In this document: one piece after another, positions 25,935 through 35,347 of the stretch | Position numbering within the stretch: position 1 is the stretch's first letter | Layout of the letters: each line of letters opens with the position of its first letter | From: Mycobacterium sp. | GTDB lineage: Bacteria > Actinomycetota > Actinomycetes > Mycobacteriales > Mycobacteriaceae | Reading direction: 5' to 3' | Assembly (NCBI GenBank): GCA_003987775.1 | Contig: RXJD01000009.1 | Location: 1 to 64,000 of the forward strand | Length of the DNA stretch: 64,000 bases | Position numbers and translations under genes: made by a program | The notes under the pieces: generated by a model | Told to the model about the DNA's origin: nothing | What the model saw: the letters and a program-made list of their open reading frames with translations, nothing else | Database searches by the model: none

Positions 25935-26265
25935 CAAGCGTTATGCGAGCCGGTGGACATACTTCTCTCAACGCGGTCGGACATTCATGGATACTCAGGT
26001 CGATTGGCACTGCCTGTGCTACCGCACTCACCCGTTGCTTTTCCTGGGCGCTCAGCGCGCGATAAACGTTGTGGCACTGACGTTTTGGTCTGATGGTTGG
26101 TTTAGGAGGAACCGTCAGATCGCGGTTCAGGCGGAGTTTAGACAGTGGCCAGAACCGTAGTAAAGAACCTGGATGGCGCGTGCATGCTGCGCGAAACCGG
26201 CTGGTCCGGTTTGTTGCTGAGGAGGGTACCTGCTCATTTGGACACCGCACAGAGGTGGGGGCAGC
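25935..26265. other. Intergenic, no recognised gene
   Basis: No gene or repeat is recognised. The region lies between the dehalogenase stop and the cyclase GTG. GAGGTGGGGG at the end can serve as ribosome-binding site for the cyclase. Confidence 0.4.
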
Positions 26266-28128
26266 GTGAAGTTTGAGTCGATGCGTCGCTCGTGGGCCTG
26301 GACATTCGACCTACCGCCAGATGAACTCTGGCCGGTCCTGGCCGACACGAAGCGGTTCAACGAGGCGCTAGGTCTGCCGCCGTACACCCTCGAGGAAACA
26401 CCGCAACCCAACGGCACGATCCTGCGCCGCGGACGGGCCAAAGCCGCGGGTTTCGCGCAGGAGTGGGAAGAAAAACCCTACGAATGGATCGCGGGTCGAC
26501 ACTTTCGCCAGCGGCGAGTGTTCAGCAAGGGACCATTCCGCCGCTTTGGCCCGGTCTTCGATGTCGAGCCGGACGGCCGAGGCGGTTCGCGTGTGTCTTA
26601 TACCCTGGAGTGGGAGCCGCTGAACTTGGCGGGGCGACTGTTCGGCACACGACTTGCCGTGCAGGCCGGGAAGAACGTGAAAAGGCGGATCCTGGAGGCA
26701 GTCACGTTCGCGCACGGCGCCGCCGAACCCGAGCGGCTGACCCCGTTCGTGCTTCGGGAGCCGGTAATGCCTCCGAGCGCACGTGAACGGGCCACCGCGA
26801 TGGCCCGCGACATCGACAGTAGCCCGTATGGGAACGGACTCGGCGACCGCCTCGTCGAGCGGGTGCTGAATGCCATGGCGGCCGATCTCGCCAGGCTGCG
26901 GCCAAAGGTTCTGGCCGGCGAGTTGGGGGTGCCGCCGCGAGCGGCGACCGAGGCCTGTCTCGCCGGTGTGCGGGCCGGACTGCTCGGCATGAGGTGGGAT
27001 CTGTTGTGCCCGAACTGCCGTGGGGCCAAGGCCAGCGTTCCGACACTCGCCGAGCTACCCCACGGCGCGCATTGTTCATCGTGCAACATCGACTACGATC
27101 GCGACTTCGAACGTAATGTCGAGCTGACCTTTACACCGTCGCCGACGGTACGTCCCCTGCCAGAAGGCGACTTCTGCCTGTCCGGCCCGATGAGCACCGA
27201 GCATGTGGCTGTGCAAGTCCTGCTACGCCCGGGAGAGCGCCGCACCGTTCCCGTTGACCTGCCAGCCGGTTCCTATCGGCTGCGCACATTGCACCCTGGC
27301 CACGCTGTCGAAGTCGATTATGAAGCGGGCGCCTTTCCCGGTTTGCACATCACTGCAACCGGTGCAGAGTTGCTTGCGACATCTGAGCCGACCGACCGGC
27401 CCGGGACCGTGACGTTCGTCAACGACGCTGGCTTCGAGTTGGCAGCGCTGATCGAGGAACGGACCTGGACACGCGAGACACTTACTGCACCGGAAGTGCT
27501 TTCCTTGCAAGTCTTCCGCGATCTGTTCGCCGAGGCAACGCTGCGACCGGGCGATGATGCAGGCATCAGCCAGGTGGCACTGCTGTTTACCGACCTGCGA
27601 GGCTCCACGGAACTCTACGAACGCGTCGGCGACGCCACTGCCTACAACCTAGTTCGCGAGCACTTCACATTACTCGCCGAGGTCGTACGGGACCACGATG
27701 GCGCGGTCGTGAAAACGATCGGCGACGCCGTGATGGCGTCCTTCGACGACCCCGCACAAGCGGTACGGGCGGCGTTGGCTATGCAGCACCGGATCGTCGC
27801 GGCAGCATCCGGCGCCGAGCCGCTGGTGTTGAAGATCGGCGTTCATGCCGGACCGAGCGTCGTGGTGACGTTGAATGACCGCCTCGACTATTTCGGCTCC
27901 ACGGTGAACATGACGGCGCGCCTGCAAGGTCAGAGCGCGGGTGGGGACATCGTACTGTCGCAAGCGCTTGCCTGCGATCCCGCGGTGCGAGAGATGTTAT
28001 CCACCGTGACCCAGCGCCGCGAGACGGTGGCACTTAAGGGCTTTACCGAACCCGTCGGATTTGTTCGGCTAGTGAGTTGTGAATCCACTGGAATAGCCGA
28101 TTTGGATCACACGGTCGAATCCTCTTGA
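26266..28128 (+). CDS. Class III adenylate/guanylate cyclase with SRPBCC-like N-terminus and zinc ribbon (DUF5939-type)
   Basis: This 620-residue protein has three parts. Residues 1-170 resemble an SRPBCC fold (SWAWTFDLPPDELWPVLAD). The middle holds a zinc-ribbon pair, CPNC at 248-251 and HCSSC about 22 residues on, within a DUF5939-type region. From about 436 comes a class III cyclase domain: LLFTDLRGSTELYERVG carries the first metal Asp, VVKTIGDAVMASF the second, and YFGSTVNMTARLQ the helix that often sets transition-state residues. It probably makes cAMP or cGMP under control of a ligand bound by the N-terminal half. Start is GTG 26266. No transmembrane segment is evident, so it is cytosolic. 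Substrate preference is not determined. Confidence 0.85.
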   Translation: MKFESMRRSWAWTFDLPPDELWPVLADTKRFNEALGLPPYTLEETPQPNGTILRRGRAKAAGFAQEWEEKPYEWIAGRHFRQRRVFSKGPFRRFGPVFDVEPDGRGGSRVSYTLEWEPLNLAGRLFGTRLAVQAGKNVKRRILEAVTFAHGAAEPERLTPFVLREPVMPPSARERATAMARDIDSSPYGNGLGDRLVERVLNAMAADLARLRPKVLAGELGVPPRAATEACLAGVRAGLLGMRWDLLCPNCRGAKASVPTLAELPHGAHCSSCNIDYDRDFERNVELTFTPSPTVRPLPEGDFCLSGPMSTEHVAVQVLLRPGERRTVPVDLPAGSYRLRTLHPGHAVEVDYEAGAFPGLHITATGAELLATSEPTDRPGTVTFVNDAGFELAALIEERTWTRETLTAPEVLSLQVFRDLFAEATLRPGDDAGISQVALLFTDLRGSTELYERVGDATAYNLVREHFTLLAEVVRDHDGAVVKTIGDAVMASFDDPAQAVRAALAMQHRIVAAASGAEPLVLKIGVHAGPSVVVTLNDRLDYFGSTVNMTARLQGQSAGGDIVLSQALACDPAVREMLSTVTQRRETVALKGFTEPVGFVRLVSCESTGIADLDHTVESS

Positions 28129-28164
28129 CCGCGAGAAGAACACCGCAAAGCCAGCGCGTGCAAA

Positions 28165-28851
28165 TTAGTGTTTGACGGTGCTTCCCACGGCGGCAAGCAC
28201 GGCGATCATCCGCGAGTGAATGCTGCGTACGTCAGTCACGAGGAGTCCCGCGGCGTCGGCTACGGTCCCAAGAGCACCTGCCCCCACTCGCGACCACCGA
28301 AACCATGGACTGGTGTGGTCTGTAGTCTCCCAGCGCAACATTTCATGGCTAACTGCTAAGGGGCGAGGATCGACTTCGACAATGACAATCCCTTGCGGTG
28401 CGAGCATCTCGGCGGCGCGCTGTAGCACTCGGACAGGGTTGCCACCGATGCCGATGTTCCCGTCGACCAAAAGCACCTGCTGCCAGCACCTCTCGGCTGG
28501 AAGCGGACCGAAAAGGTCGGTGCAAATTGCCGCTCCTCCTCGCGAACGCGTCAGCTCGATGGCAGCGACTGACATGTCGACGCCGAGTGCAGGCGATCCG
28601 CGGTGATGCAGCGAAGCCGTGAATCGTCCTGGTCCACAGCCCAAGTCAAGTGTTGGGTGCTGCGAGCAACACGCAATAACGTGTTCGTCAACAATACGAT
28701 CAGAAGCGGCGATTTCAGACGAGCCCATGAAGCGCGCCATTGGAAGCTCCCGTACCTGTCCACGATCATTACGCACCCAACAGCGCGTACCTTGGGCAGC
28801 GGCTCGATAAATGACGTCAATCGTGCCAATCATACTGAGGTCAGCTGTCAT
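28165..28851 (-). CDS. Class I SAM-dependent methyltransferase
   Basis: This 228-residue protein has motif I in PTLDLGCGPGRFTASL, then ALGVDMSVAAIELTRSRGG and QGIVIVEVDPRPL. The substrate is not evident. An in-frame GTG lies 12 bases upstream at 28863, but GGAAAG sits just before the ATG at 28851, favouring that start. About 200 bases further upstream (29052) is a one-mismatch copy of the GTAC palindrome (GTAC-CAGATA-GCAC). The gene is convergent with the cyclase, 37 bases apart. Confidence 0.8.
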   Translation of the reverse strand: MTADLSMIGTIDVIYRAAAQGTRCWVRNDRGQVRELPMARFMGSSEIAASDRIVDEHVIACCSQHPTLDLGCGPGRFTASLHHRGSPALGVDMSVAAIELTRSRGGAAICTDLFGPLPAERCWQQVLLVDGNIGIGGNPVRVLQRAAEMLAPQGIVIVEVDPRPLAVSHEMLRWETTDHTSPWFRWSRVGAGALGTVADAAGLLVTDVRSIHSRMIAVLAAVGSTVKH

Positions 28852-29170
28852 CGATCTTTCCACTTGTTTGGCCCAAGTTACGCAAAGTCTGTCGCGGACT
28901 TGACGACCAACGATGCACCCGTCGAAAAGATAAGGCTGTCAACCAGATCACATTCAGAGGCCAAAATCTGTCTGGTCATGACGACATGCTGCGTAAACCT
29001 GACCCTCCTGCGCATACAAGCATCGGCCCAGCTATCGTAGGGGATTTGACTGTACCAGATAGCACACAGACGATGTATCCCAAGCTCGCGTCGCCGGATC
29101 ACTATTGCCGACCATCTGGATCGGCGGTTTGCGGCCATATCGCTGGGACGACTGGTGCTCATTGATGTTT
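28852..29170. other. Intergenic with one degenerate GTAC-type site
   Basis: No gene is recognised in these 319 bases. The only notable element is TGTAC-CAGATA-GCACA at 29051-29066, which matches the regulon palindrome in 7 of 8 half-site bases. Confidence 0.35.
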
Positions 29171-29977
29171 TCAGCGAGTGACGTTAAGCCTTTGCGCCGC
29201 AAAGTCGGCGGCTTGGTTCGTCATCCCGTTGACGGGGTAAGCACGGTGGGCGGCGCGATCGGTGCCTGTTGGCGAACACACTGGGTCTGCGGGGGCACAC
29301 AAGTCAATGGTCTTAGCTGCAAATAGGTTACCGATCGTCAGGGGCGGCGCGCCGCCGTCTATTAGCTGCACAAACGAGTCCCGTGGTTTGCCGAATAGTG
29401 CTACCACGGCGACGTGCTGCGCGACTCCTGACGGTAGGGGTCCGGCGAGCCCGTCCGGAAGCACGTAACCTGCTGGGACAGCATCCGTTGTGGTGTAGAC
29501 CGCTACGGCGGCGCCTTGCGAGTATCCACCCATCACAATCCTGGTGGCGGGACAGTCTGACGCCAGGGTGACGACTTCATGGCTTGCATCAACAACCCCT
29601 TCGGCAACACGCCAAAAATCCAGTGATGCAGGGTAATCGACAGCATAGGGTTCCACTGTCAAGCCACCAAGGCGCGTCCTGAGGGCGTCGAGAAATGCCT
29701 CCCCTGTAACACCTATCCCCGGTGGCTCGAAGGTGCCGCGCGCGAACACGAGAGCGACATTAGGACACTGTGCAGCCTGGGCCTCGGGAAGAGGCTGCAG
29801 AAGCAGCCCGAGCCCTACCACTGCTGTCAGCAGGGCTGGCCATCGGAGTCCGCATCCAGTAGTCCATCGCAGGCACAACGACCGCTTGGGGTTCGACTCC
29901 GCAGTCCTGAGGATCCCGACTTGCTCTCCTACAGGACAGTGTCGCACGCAGTTGGGGTCGACGCTGCATTGATGCAT
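29171..29977 (-). CDS. Secreted cutinase-family esterase
   Basis: This 268-residue precursor has a Leu-rich secretion signal around residues 40-67 (LRWPALLTAVVGLGLLLQPL, ending AQAAQ). The cutinase fold follows: CPNVALVFARGTFEPPGIGV, the nucleophile elbow GYSQGAAVAV near residue 150, and DLCAPADPVCSPTGTDRAAH with the catalytic Asp and His near the end. Mycobacterial cutinases hydrolyse lipid esters outside the cell. The ATG at 29977 has a strong RBS (AAAGGAG, 5 nt spacing), although it gives an unusually long pre-signal stretch. The GTAC palindrome at 30039 lies 62 bases upstream, between this gene and the divergent flavodoxin-like gene. Confidence 0.88.
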   Translation of the reverse strand: MHQCSVDPNCVRHCPVGEQVGILRTAESNPKRSLCLRWTTGCGLRWPALLTAVVGLGLLLQPLPEAQAAQCPNVALVFARGTFEPPGIGVTGEAFLDALRTRLGGLTVEPYAVDYPASLDFWRVAEGVVDASHEVVTLASDCPATRIVMGGYSQGAAVAVYTTTDAVPAGYVLPDGLAGPLPSGVAQHVAVVALFGKPRDSFVQLIDGGAPPLTIGNLFAAKTIDLCAPADPVCSPTGTDRAAHRAYPVNGMTNQAADFAAQRLNVTR

Positions 29978-30038
29978 CGGAGCTCCTTTCGGTCCATGCG
30001 CAAGACCCGCTGGCCGTTGATCGTCGCGAACTAGTACT

Positions 30039-30052
30039 GTACCGATCGGTAC
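30039..30052. promoter_or_regulatory. GTAC palindrome between cutinase and flavodoxin-like genes
   Basis: TGTAC-CGATCG-GTAC, a fully symmetric 14-bp palindrome. It sits 62 bases before the cutinase ATG (minus) and 190 before the plus-strand flavodoxin-like gene. Confidence 0.6.
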
Positions 30053-30241
30053 TTCGAGCATGAATCCGCCCCGGTGCACGGCCCTACTCGCCGACTACGT
30101 AGCAGCCTCCGATCGTGGGACTGCGCAATCAGTGGGTCACGGTTTCCTACATGACAGTTGGGTATTCCCTGAGCGTGCCGCTTCGCGACCGATGACGAAA
30201 CCGTTTCGGGTTGGCCTTGGCGGACGATAGAGAGGAGCTCG

Positions 30242-30907
30242 ATGTCGATTCAACTGCTCGTCGCTTATGACACCTCTGATGGGCATTGCGCCTATGCCGG
30301 TCAACATCTGGCCCGGGGAGCGCGCGCTGCCGGTGCCGATGTTCGACTCCGCCAAGTCACAAGCTGTCACCGCAGCGATTTTCGTGACCTTGACGGCCTG
30401 ATCTTGGGGTCGCCGGTGCACCAACGCGGAATGAGCTGGCCGATGAAGAAGTTCATCGATGAACTGTGCGAGCCCTCGTGGTTTTACGACGACATGGTGG
30501 GCAGGGCTTGCGGCGTGTTCACTACTGGCGGCGGGCACGGAAACGTTGGTGGCGGATGCGAAATGGCGCAGCTGTCCATGCTGGCCAATCTGGCAGCAAT
30601 GGGCTGCGTCATGGTCCCATTCCCGAAATGCACCCGAGGTTTTGACGTTGCCGGAATGCATTGGGGCCCGCACATCCGCGTCACTTCTGACGACATGACA
30701 CCACTGCAACCTCACGAGTTGCCCGAAGAGGCGCTCGACGCGGTCTATCACCACGGGGCGGCAATCTGCCGTATCGCCGAAGCCCTCAAGCGACGCGCGC
30801 TTGATGGGCAGCTTTTCGACGCGGGCGGACGATTTCCATCAAGGGAAGTCCTTTCCGTCCGGTCCGATCATGACGGTGACGCCGGCGCGCAAGGTTCGCG
30901 CCGTTGA
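30242..30907 (+). CDS. Flavodoxin-like/WrbA-type FMN reductase
   Basis: This 221-residue protein starts SIQLLVAYDTSDGHCAYAG, a flavodoxin-type P-loop for FMN phosphate. It continues with DLDGLILGSPVHQRGMSWPM and CGVFTTGGGHGNVGGGCE, close to WrbA/NAD(P)H:quinone oxidoreductases. It probably reduces quinones by two electrons or handles related electron acceptors. Start ATG 30242 follows GAGAGGAG. The last 25 residues are probably disordered. Confidence 0.8.
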   Translation: MSIQLLVAYDTSDGHCAYAGQHLARGARAAGADVRLRQVTSCHRSDFRDLDGLILGSPVHQRGMSWPMKKFIDELCEPSWFYDDMVGRACGVFTTGGGHGNVGGGCEMAQLSMLANLAAMGCVMVPFPKCTRGFDVAGMHWGPHIRVTSDDMTPLQPHELPEEALDAVYHHGAAICRIAEALKRRALDGQLFDAGGRFPSREVLSVRSDHDGDAGAQGSRR

Positions 30908-30912
30908 CACAT

Positions 30913-31551
30913 TCAGTCGGGAAAACGGACTAGCCCCCGTCTGATTGCGATCCGCATCGCTTCCGTACGTGTCGATGCCCCCAACTTCGCAAACAGGTTG
31001 TTGGCGTGCAACTTAACGGTGCTCTCGGCAATGAATAAGGCGCCGGCAATCTCCCGATTGGTTTTTCCTTCCGCCATCAACCTGAGCACGTCGAGTTCGC
31101 GGGCCGTGGGCTGCGCACGCTGAAGCCGCTCGGCCAGCTTGGTGGCCACCGCGGGCGAAACGCACATCTGACCTGCGGCCGCCCTTCGAATGCCCTGCAC
31201 CAACTCGATTTCTGCGACATCCTTTAGCAGAAAGCCTTTGGCCCCGGCTTGCAGAGCGAGTTGAATGTCGGCTTCGGCATCGAACGTCGTGAGGATCACC
31301 ACGCGCGCGTCTGCATCAATTTCGCGGATCCGGCTAACACACTCCACCCCGTCAACGCCAGGCATCCGCAGATCAATGAGAGCAACGTCGGGACGCCGGG
31401 CCGCATACATTTCGACCGCCTCGTGCCCATTAGCTGCTTCGGCGACCACTTCCATGTCAGCTTGGCGATTGACCATAAAAGCTACGCCAGCTCTAACCAC
31501 CTCGTGGTCGTCAGCCAACAACACCGCAATCCGAGCCGCGCTATTACTCAT
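30913..31551 (-). CDS. NarL/LuxR-type response regulator
   Basis: This 212-residue two-component regulator has a receiver domain with the acidic pair in LLADDHEVVRAG and phospho-acceptor D60 in ALIDLRMPG. A LuxR-type helix-turn-helix lies at about 145-205 (ARELDVLRLMAEGKTNREIA, STVKLHANNLFAKLGA). It is divergent from the multi-GAF kinase gene (31787), its most likely partner. An almost perfect GTAC palindrome (31621, GTAC-CATCAA-GTTC) lies between them. Confidence 0.93.
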   Translation of the reverse strand: MSNSAARIAVLLADDHEVVRAGVAFMVNRQADMEVVAEAANGHEAVEMYAARRPDVALIDLRMPGVDGVECVSRIREIDADARVVILTTFDAEADIQLALQAGAKGFLLKDVAEIELVQGIRRAAAGQMCVSPAVATKLAERLQRAQPTARELDVLRLMAEGKTNREIAGALFIAESTVKLHANNLFAKLGASTRTEAMRIAIRRGLVRFPD

Positions 31552-31786
31552 GTTCCGGTCTACCGCAACCTAGCGACGGTGTGCTCGTCCCCCACCCGAC
31601 ATCGTCCACTCCCTCGGACTGTACCATCAAGTTCACTAAAGCTCCCCTGCCGGGCCCGACTTGTCTACCCGTTGGTGCTACCCGAGACAATTTGGGGTCT
31701 GCCTCACCTTTAGTTCTAGGCGCAGGCGCAACCAACGACCAGACTTGGTCCAAGACCAGCAGCGTTTTCGTGCCACCGCACATACC

Positions 31787-34700
31787 ATGTCGGTGGTGAG
31801 ACAGACCGCCTTCGAGGGAACTACTCGCGGCACGACCGAATGCCCCACGCGCAGCCAAGCGTCCGACTTGTCTGCGGCAAGACTTCGTCAAGCAAAGATG
31901 CGGTCAGCGATCGGCGATGCCGTTACGGTCCTGACCGAGGCTGACGCGACAGAAGAGGCGTTGCAGAACGCCCTGGCAGCAATCGCTGACGCGGGCGAAT
32001 TTTCCTCAGCCTGCGTCATCGAACTCAATGACCAAGGTGGGGCAGCACGACCGCGTCCGCAACTCCTAGCCGGATGGGGTGCCCGGGACCGAACACCTCT
32101 CGGTAACTCGTTGGCGTTACTCGACATGCGTCCATGGATCGACGCATCGATCCACAGTGACCACCCTCTGGATGCGTTGATCGGCGATCTACCCGACAAA
32201 ACACTTCGCGGTGTGCTGAAGGAAGCGAAAGTGGCATACGTGGTTTGTTGCCCCATCCAAGTCAACGAAAACTATTGGGGGTGGGTACGATTCGACGATA
32301 CTACTTCTCGTCGCTGCGACGCGTCGGAAAGGCAGATTCTCCAGTCGGCGGCGATCATCATGGCTCGCGTCGCACGACGTGGTCAGTTACGGCGCAATTC
32401 TCGGGATCAGGCGACCGACGCCGAGGGCGCCGGCCATTCCGCCGAGCCGGCGCCTAATGACGCGTCACTCAATGCCCTGCTCTTTCGACTCTCTAGTGGC
32501 TCCGATCTCGATACACTTTCGGATGCGTTGTCAGTCGAGGTGACCTCACGGCTACACGCGGACGGCAGTCAGCTTGTGCTGTACGACGAGGCCAAGGACG
32601 AGCTGTTTACCGTCGCGGGCGTGGCCAAGAATGAACCCGAGCGATTCCAATTTCCGGCAACAATTCAGGCCAGCGGCGCGGGATGCTTCGAGGTGCTCCG
32701 CGATCGTCGCACGCCCCGTTACTTCGACCTTGACCGCGAGCCCCAGAACTTCTGGCCGGGAACAGTCGAGTATCACCGTCGCTTCGGCTCGCAGACGGTG
32801 TTGGTGACACCTCTCCATTACGGCGACCGCTTTGCCGGGTTTCTTGGCGTTGCATTTCTTCGGCGTCGCGAACTCACGCAAGACGAACTTGATCTGCTGC
32901 AGTCTCTTGGCCACCAAGCCGCATTGGCAGTGCAGCTCATCCGGGCGGGCAAGCACGAGCGTGAGCTGGCGGTGACGCGCGAACGTGAGGCCGCGACGCA
33001 GGCGCGGGCGGCAGAACTGGAAGTTGCCAACGTCGCCTTGCAGCGTCTGGTTGACGCGACAGCTAGCCTCGACGGCCTTGAAGGTTTCATCTCGAAGGCC
33101 TTGCGCATTGTCGCCGAGGCCCTTAATGCGTCCGGTGCGGGTTACTTCGAGCACCCTGCCGATACCATCTTTCTGCGCTTCTGGCTCGACCACGGCGTCG
33201 TCTACGGGCCGGATGAGCTACCCAGCCTCAACGGCGACGACTTGACCACTGTTCGTGAGATGGCGTCCGGGTTCACCGTGTCGCCTGCGCACCTAGGCGT
33301 TGACTACCGACGGCGCAGTTCGCCCAGTGTCGTGCACCATACCAAGGCGACCGCGTCGCCAGCACTACACAACTTCTGCCGCAGCCGCGGGTGGGCGTGG
33401 GAACTTAACGTGCCGTTGATGGTTAACGGCGTTAGTTGCGCTGCAATCACGTTGCACCGCGATGAGCAGCAGCCCTTCAGCACCGGGGAGGTTGCCCTGG
33501 GGGAAACGCTCGGCAAGCAAGTCGCACTCGCCATCCAAGTCAACCGTCTGGCCGAGCGTGATCGCGAGGCCGCTATCGCGGCCGAGCAGGCCGCCGAATT
33601 GGCCCGCGCCAATGCGGTCTTGAGTCGATCGTTAAGTCACGCCACTGTGGAGGAAACGACCGACGTGCTCATGGCCCGCATGGTCAAAGAGATCGGTGAC
33701 ATTGCTGGGGCACAATGCAGCGCCCTGATGCTGGAAGAGCCCGACAGGGGCCTCACCATGCCGCTGCTTTTCCTCGACGGCGAGCCGGTGGACCCTCAGA
33801 GCGATCGGGCTCACCCCATGTGCCGGCAGACGTGCCAGTGGTCTGACTTTCCGTCCGGCGTCGCACTGTCGGATGACCAATTGGTAGCCGAAGAACTCGA
33901 CGCGCTGGCGCCGCGGCTCTGGCCGCCGAGCAACGCCTGGCATTACGCCCAGGGCCACCAGGCGCTGGCCATGGTGCCGCTTCGCCACGGTGACCGAACG
34001 ATCGGCATTCTCGGCCTCGGTTTCGTGCACAGCCCAGTGTTTGACAGGCGGACCAGTGCGTTGCTGCGCGCGCTGGCCAATCAGCTCGGTTTGGTGGCAG
34101 CGCTCGAACAGGCCGCGGCGAAGGCGCGAGAGGCCGTGGTACTGCGGGAGAGAGAAAGCGCCGCCCGCCAGCGAGCTGATACCTTGGCCCAGGCCAATGC
34201 CGCGTTGACCCGCTCAACCGCCCAGCTCGCGTCCGGCGAGGGCTTATCCGACTTTCTGACCGCCGTGCTGATGGAGGCGATCAACGCTGCCGGCGCCGTG
34301 AGCGGAGCGGTGTTTATCCATGACGCCGCAAAGCAGACGCTGAGTGCTGAAGCGTTCATTATGCGTGGTGCAGTTGTCAACGTCGCTACCGATCCTTTGG
34401 GCGCTGCGTTCCGCGCTCCCCGGTCGACAGCGGATGATCCGGCCTGGGGCGCAATGGCCGTCGACAAGAAGGTGTTGTGGATGGACTACGACAACCCTTC
34501 GCCAATCGATTGGCCGGAGGCGCTGCAATTTCATCGCGCGTTGGGCCACCGGTACGTCGCTGACGTGCCGATGATCTATCGCGGCACCGCTATCGGGTTC
34601 CTCGGGTTGTGTTTCGACAAATCGGCTGAATTATCTCTCGATGAAAACACACTCGAGGTAGCGCAGGTCCTAGCTCAACAAGCCGTGCTCGCGGTGCGCC

Positions 34701-35347
34701 TGACCCGATTGGCCGAAGACGCCCGCACCGCCGCTCTCGACGTCGAACGTGGCCGGGTGGCCGGCGAGATTCACGACGGACTCGCGCAGGGATTCACGGC
34801 AATATTGATGCAGGCCCGCGCAGCACTGCTTTCTGACGAGGACTCGCACCGCCACCTTTTCCTCCGCAGGATCGAAGCGCTGGCAGCCGACGGGGTCAGC
34901 GAAGCGCGTCGCTCCGTCTTCGCACTGCGCTCGGTGACGTTAGAGGCTGACGGGCTGATCGCCGCATTGACACGCTTAGTCGACAACTGCGCTATCACCG
35001 GTCAAATCGACTGCCAGTTGCAGTCCCACGGTCCCCTTCTGCATCTGACACCCGCGCTGGAAGATTCCGCTTATCGGATCGTGCAAGAATCGCTGCAGAA
35101 TGCCCTCAAATATGCTGACGCGCGCACCATCGTCGTCCACGTCGGCGCTACCCAGGGTCAACTCACCGTCACTGTCGACGATGATGGCACCGGGATTGCC
35201 GAGGACATCATTTCGCAGGCCAGGGAACGAGGAGGCTTGCGTGCAATGCGCGAGCGAGCAGCGACTGGCGGCGGCGTTCTCACCGTGACGCGGGTGCAGC
35301 CGCACGGAACGCGAGTTTCGGTTAGTTACCCGCTGCCGCCGCCATGA
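31787..35347 (+). CDS. Multi-GAF NarL-type sensor histidine kinase
   Basis: This 1186-residue soluble kinase has a series of GAF-like domains separated by coiled segments (ERELAVTREREAATQARAAE; AAEQAAELARANAVL; RERESAARQRADTLAQANAA). I count five: about 30-190, 225-395, 420-600, 630-800 and 830-970. They are followed by a HisKA_3 dimerisation helix with the phospho-accepting His near 995 in VAGEIHDGLAQGFTAILMQ, and an HATPase domain (ESLQNALKYADARTIVVH, VDDDGTGIAEDI). No transmembrane helix is seen, so it senses an internal signal. The ATG at 31787 is chosen because upstream codons show no family similarity. The stop overlaps the next gene by ATGA. Confidence 0.88.
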   Translation: MSVVRQTAFEGTTRGTTECPTRSQASDLSAARLRQAKMRSAIGDAVTVLTEADATEEALQNALAAIADAGEFSSACVIELNDQGGAARPRPQLLAGWGARDRTPLGNSLALLDMRPWIDASIHSDHPLDALIGDLPDKTLRGVLKEAKVAYVVCCPIQVNENYWGWVRFDDTTSRRCDASERQILQSAAIIMARVARRGQLRRNSRDQATDAEGAGHSAEPAPNDASLNALLFRLSSGSDLDTLSDALSVEVTSRLHADGSQLVLYDEAKDELFTVAGVAKNEPERFQFPATIQASGAGCFEVLRDRRTPRYFDLDREPQNFWPGTVEYHRRFGSQTVLVTPLHYGDRFAGFLGVAFLRRRELTQDELDLLQSLGHQAALAVQLIRAGKHERELAVTREREAATQARAAELEVANVALQRLVDATASLDGLEGFISKALRIVAEALNASGAGYFEHPADTIFLRFWLDHGVVYGPDELPSLNGDDLTTVREMASGFTVSPAHLGVDYRRRSSPSVVHHTKATASPALHNFCRSRGWAWELNVPLMVNGVSCAAITLHRDEQQPFSTGEVALGETLGKQVALAIQVNRLAERDREAAIAAEQAAELARANAVLSRSLSHATVEETTDVLMARMVKEIGDIAGAQCSALMLEEPDRGLTMPLLFLDGEPVDPQSDRAHPMCRQTCQWSDFPSGVALSDDQLVAEELDALAPRLWPPSNAWHYAQGHQALAMVPLRHGDRTIGILGLGFVHSPVFDRRTSALLRALANQLGLVAALEQAAAKAREAVVLRERESAARQRADTLAQANAALTRSTAQLASGEGLSDFLTAVLMEAINAAGAVSGAVFIHDAAKQTLSAEAFIMRGAVVNVATDPLGAAFRAPRSTADDPAWGAMAVDKKVLWMDYDNPSPIDWPEALQFHRALGHRYVADVPMIYRGTAIGFLGLCFDKSAELSLDENTLEVAQVLAQQAVLAVRLTRLAEDARTAALDVERGRVAGEIHDGLAQGFTAILMQARAALLSDEDSHRHLFLRRIEALAADGVSEARRSVFALRSVTLEADGLIAALTRLVDNCAITGQIDCQLQSHGPLLHLTPALEDSAYRIVQESLQNALKYADARTIVVHVGATQGQLTVTVDDDGTGIAEDIISQARERGGLRAMRERAATGGGVLTVTRVQPHGTRVSVSYPLPPP

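Noticed and set aside
26368-27089. Long minus-strand open frames opposite the cyclase
   Set aside because: They are mirror frames in GC-rich coding DNA, with no family similarity, and are incompatible with the clear cyclase gene.
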